In this document: positions 41,088-44,673 of the stretch, in pieces
How the letters are laid out: every line of letters starts with the position of its first letter
How positions within the stretch are numbered: the first letter of the stretch is position 1
DNA from: Spirogloea muscicola
Lineage: Eukaryota > Streptophyta > Zygnematophyceae > Spirogloeales > Spirogloeaceae
Length of the DNA: 44,673 nucleotides
Assembly (NCBI GenBank): GCA_009602725.1
Contig: WELB01000238.1
Coordinates: 31,375 to 76,047, forward strand
Direction of reading: 5' to 3'
The notes under the pieces: model-generated
The model's database searches: none
Told to the model about the DNA's origin: nothing
The model's input: only the letters and a program-made list of their open reading frames with translations
Translations under genes and position numbers: made by a program

Positions 41088-44000
41088 CTACACCCCTGCT
41101 GCCCAAGCCGGCAGAGGGCAATTGTACACCCACCCTGTACCCGCATAGCGCACGCAGTGCAACCACAGGGGCTCCTCATCATCCTTGTACCTGCCATTGG
41201 ACACTCGTTCCATGTTCACATCAATAGATCCTGTGTGCAGTTGTCCGCTAGAAGTGGAGACCCGGATTGCAGCCTCTTCCACAAAAGTCTAGCAGCACAA
41301 TGACCATCAGCAGAAGTCTCTTGCCTGCAGCTATACTGACCTGATGGGACTAAGTGAAGGGCAGTGCGTGCACATGGCATCCAGGAGCTCTGCAGGCCCC
41401 CACTTGGCAACCGACTGCCCTCCCTCCTCCTTCACTTCCCCTTCACCACGTCCAGCATCTAGTGACCCACCCCCCTGACTTGCGCCTGTTGCAGTAGCAG
41501 TCTTTGCAGCACCAGTGTGCGCTGTTGTGGACGCCAAGGATCCCTCTTGATCGGCAGGACTGTCATTGATCCTGGCCTCTTCTCCTGATCCTGCCACCTC
41601 ACCATTGAACCCTTGCCGAGAGCCACCAGAAACCCCTGTTGAAGGCGTATAAGTGTGCTCGGCGCTGTCAGCGGCGCTTCTGCTGGTCCACTCTAAGTCG
41701 TGCCCTCCAGATGGTGCCTGCATGTCAAGCTCAGCATTGTGCACGAGTTTGTCGACCGGCCTCCGCTTGCTCGAGTGCGTGCTGCTGGACTTGGCTTGAC
41801 CAGCATCCATTGCACCAGCCAGAGAGTCCTTTCCAGCCATGTTGCCCTGACCTTGACCCCTCTCTTGGAGCTCATGTCCATCAGCAACTAAGTCCTCGAA
41901 GATGACATTTGGTGGAGTCTGCCACTGTCCCTGTCGCAGCCCTGCCATAATTTCTGGTTGCTCCACATCAGAACCTGCAGATGGAGAGACAGAGTCTCTT
42001 GCGAGTCTGATTGCAGATTCACTCGTACAACCTGCCAGGGACCCTCGCATCCTCCCCTGCTTGGACACTTGAAACAGGTACAGTACATCATTGGCGACGG
42101 GATGACCGAGGTGCTGGAGATGGACTCGTATCTGCGGCAGAAAGGGCAGAGCCTGCCACCCATGGTCAAGACAGCACGAGCAGCCAGTGAAGTTTGCACG
42201 CAACGATGCAGGTCAGGAGGACAATTGCCAGCTGACTCTGCATGGACATGCATGTGCCCATGCATGTTCATGTAGTGTCAAGAAAGCCTGCGCACTAGAC
42301 CGCTGCCCCAGCCCAAGCATGAGAGCCGATGTCCACCGATCCTGCTTTCGTAAAGGCACGTCAGCTCTAGTTGCATGTCCAGCAGGTTCCAAAGTTGGGT
42401 GTCCGTCGTCGACCTGGTGAGTCCTCCCCGTCCACGGCATGCAGCGCACGATGCTGTGAACACCATCTGTGCTCATTCTTCGGAAGTCTGTACGGGCTGC
42501 CTTGTTCTTGCTGTCAACCTGAAGCTCTTGCGGGCCAGAAACTGCTGCAGTGTGTGGCAGTTGGAGGTCATCGATCCCACCTGAGCAACTGCCTTTCTGC
42601 AGCACATACCGCGGCAATGTATGAGAGGCATTTCTTAAAGCACTTCATGTGAGGAGGCACGTAATATTGCACATCAAGGCACATCATGCACGAAATGCTT
42701 TGCATTAGGGGTGAGTGTAATGACTTGTTAAATAGACACGTGAAGTGGTCAAGTGGCACAACGTCTGCAGCTTGGAGCAGCCAAGATGGGGAGCTTTGAG
42801 AACAAGATCAATTGAGGCTCGCATCTTGTTGCACGCAATCAAGAACAATGGCTGCACCTCCACATGGCTGCGCCCTTCTCTTGAGTCGTACCTCACAGCA
42901 GCTTCACATTTGACCTGCCGAATGCATCAGCCAAAGCAGGCATGAACCTTGGAATGCCCTGTACAGGCGGTTGAGTCATTATTGCCATTCTAAGAAAAGG
43001 AAGCAAACATGATGAGGAGCATCACATCAGGTCAGCCACCCAGAAAGCTGTACCCAGGACGCTCTTGATGGTTTACCTCTTCGACTGGGAACACCCCCAG
43101 TACTTTAGCAACGTACTCCTTCTTCACAGTGCCAGCAACAATCTGCCCATGGCTTGCCTCAGAAAACAAGTGAGACTTCAGTACTCATACTTGACTGCTT
43201 TCTGAGATAGCACATAGCATTCATAGGTGGCTTCCTTGTCATTGCCGGGAATGCTAATCAGCATCGAGTGCATCTGGGAATCTCCTCATACCTCTTGCCG
43301 GAAGCGATCAGCGGAGGCAGCATTCCGTGCCAGTATGAGGAGGCCAGACACCAGTCGATCAAGGCGATGGACCGCTTGTTTGCTGGTCAAGGCTTGGATA
43401 CACAAATGCCCTGACCATCTCACCGTGGAGCATACACTGCAGGCCAACACGCTTGCACGTGTACCTGGTCACAAGCTGGATGCAGATGCCGTGATGTGCA
43501 ACCAAGGGCTGGCGGTCCCCACACTGGGTTGAGCATGCAGGGCACACGTCTGTACCAAATTCTGTGCCGATTGTGCCTGGCATGGCTAGTGATTCACAGT
43601 AAGAGGATACGATAGAGCTCCCCACAGTCTCGCTCCGCTTGCAGTATGCTGAGGACAGTGTTCTTGCGGTACTGACCACAAGGATGGACCTGATCACAAG
43701 GCGAGCGGATGACGTGTGTTCTTAATCTCCGGGTCGCACATCAGGTGCAAAAGCTTTGGCTTGCACAATCAAGCAGGCACATCCAGCACATTGCACACCA
43801 GCTGCACGTGGTCAATCCGCCAGCATGCAAGGAGGCAGGTGCGTTGCACCGCAGGCTGTTGAGAGGCCACTTCTCCGACGATTGCCAGTTGCTCACAGGA
43901 ACAGAAGCAGGCTTGCAGACAGTCATCACGTCTGGGTCCTCCGTGAGCACCACCACAGGTAGAGCAAGAACGGGCGGCTCGTGCCTGTCGGCCACTTGTC

Positions 44001-44589
44001 ACAAAAGGTCACACAGGGCTAGAATGGAAGGCTGCCGCTTGTGATATCTCCCAAATGCTGAACGTCCACACCAGAGGGCGACATCTCCACGCTCGTGCAA
44101 TCAGAGGCTCAGCTCCTCTATCTCAACTCTAAGCCAGGAGTACTGCGGGCGAGCCAGCAAGTGACCTGTGCACAAAGTGGCTCATGGTCTGTGAGTCGCT
44201 GATGACGTAGGCAGGGGAGACCACCTTGCCATCGACCCTGATGCGGCCTGCTGCTATGGCTTCCAGCTGCAAGGGAATCCATGGCAGAGGCGGGGGGCTC
44301 CCATCAGGGTCGGGCGCATTGCAGCAGCAGCCCCGTGCAAGCGATGCTGGTGGTGGTGAGCGAGTGCTCACATAGTACTCGCGGGGCCGCTGCGGGAACT
44401 CGTGGGCGAAGAAGTCGATGAGCGTGCGGCCGGCCCACCTGCGCTTCACCTGCCGGGCGGAGGCAGCGAGGGCGAGGAGAGGTGGTGAGCAGGGGAGCGA
44501 GGCGTGAGCCCGGGCGGAGCCTAGGAAGGCCGGCGGGCGACGTACGTGGGCGGCGAACTCGAAGAAGTAGGGGCGGACGTAGCGCAAGC
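41088..44589 (-). CDS. RluA-family tRNA pseudouridine synthase (RPUSD2/PUS9-like), 5' end missing
   Basis: Converts uridine to pseudouridine in RNA; the eukaryotic PUS9/RPUSD2 branch acts on tRNA position 32 and some mRNAs. Eleven exons on the minus strand: 44546-44589, 44372-44449, 44166-44266, 43897-43984, 43611-43689, 43292-43374, 43077-43142, 42858-42914, 42414-42518, 41341-42131 and 41088-41190. All are GT-AG with phases that fit; 530 codons plus stop. Motifs: RYVRPYFFEFAAH, KRRWAGRTLIDFFAHEFPQR, an S4-like stretch IAAGRIRVDGKVV, HEPPV, VCKPASVPVHPCG, catalytic VHRLDR (Asp at in-window residue 135), [34 protein letters not shown] and C-terminal WLHCVRYAG. A low-complexity insert of about 230 residues lies between NDVLY and MCTHCP. 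The first exon begins with an AG acceptor, so the start codon lies beyond the window. Confidence 0.9.
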
Positions 44590-44673
44590 CTGCGCATGGG
44601 CAGCGGCAGGCCAGGGCGGGGCGTGAGAGCCGGGGCGCCGGGGAGCGGCGGCGGGCGGGCGGCGGGGGGGTTG
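44590..44673 (-). other. Intron of the pseudouridine synthase gene (partial)
   Basis: GC-rich sequence ending in CATGCGCAG before the first exon in view. Its donor lies outside the window. Confidence 0.6.

Noticed and set aside
39896-41148. Plus-strand open frames over the TM9SF start region
   Set aside because: They are antisense to the signal peptide and first two exons of a well-supported gene and are products of GC bias.

Overview
The window looks like nuclear DNA of a GC-rich eukaryotic microalga, most likely a green alga. The reasons are three multi-exon host genes with short GT-AG introns, GC-rich Pro/Ala/Gly-rich coding sequence, a chromodomain Ty3/gypsy element and many non-LTR retroelements. 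The taxon is an inference; no ribosomal, organellar or marker gene is present to settle it. There are no bacterial operons, CRISPR arrays or recognisable tRNA genes.

Layout. 1-1609: the 3' half of a decayed non-LTR retrotransposon (LINE, minus strand). 1611-2347: a block duplicated from 23101-23860. 2336-3248: a universal-stress-protein-like relic. 4196-11184: a complete but dead Ty3/gypsy chromovirus with 2 LTRs, a 5-bp target duplication and a 22-copy 15-bp minisatellite in gag. 12390-14798: an orphan fragment of an ABCA-type ABC transporter. 14959-16830: a degenerate copy of a C2-domain gene. 17.3-22.0 kb: a dense nest of LINE 3' ends in both orientations. 23101-26835: the source copy of the duplicated block, with an intact 7-exon C2-domain gene. 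26.9-31.8 kb: more LINE pieces around an 825-bp assembly gap. 32.1-36.0 kb: the longest LINE copy. 36772-40452: an intact 9-exon TM9SF (nonaspanin) gene. 41088-44589: an RluA-family pseudouridine synthase gene that runs off the right edge.

The three intact host genes (C2-domain protein, TM9SF, pseudouridine synthase) all lie on the minus strand. Their exon lengths sum to clean frames once GT-AG introns are removed. They have no evident shared pathway.

The most interesting part is the LINE nest. All copies share a C-terminal arrangement of a C-x-C...H-x3-C finger, a restriction-enzyme-like (PD-(D/E)XK) endonuclease core and a tail ending in SDL..L.RGY. At least two families (A and B here) and a third variant (C) have different 3' UTRs. 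Each UTR carries a short perfect hairpin near its 3' terminus whose stem is kept while the loop varies. Copies sit on each other tail-to-tail and as tandem UTR arrays. This resembles LINE-cluster loci known from algal centromeres but is built from a different LINE class. LINE pieces also flank both copies of the segmental duplication.
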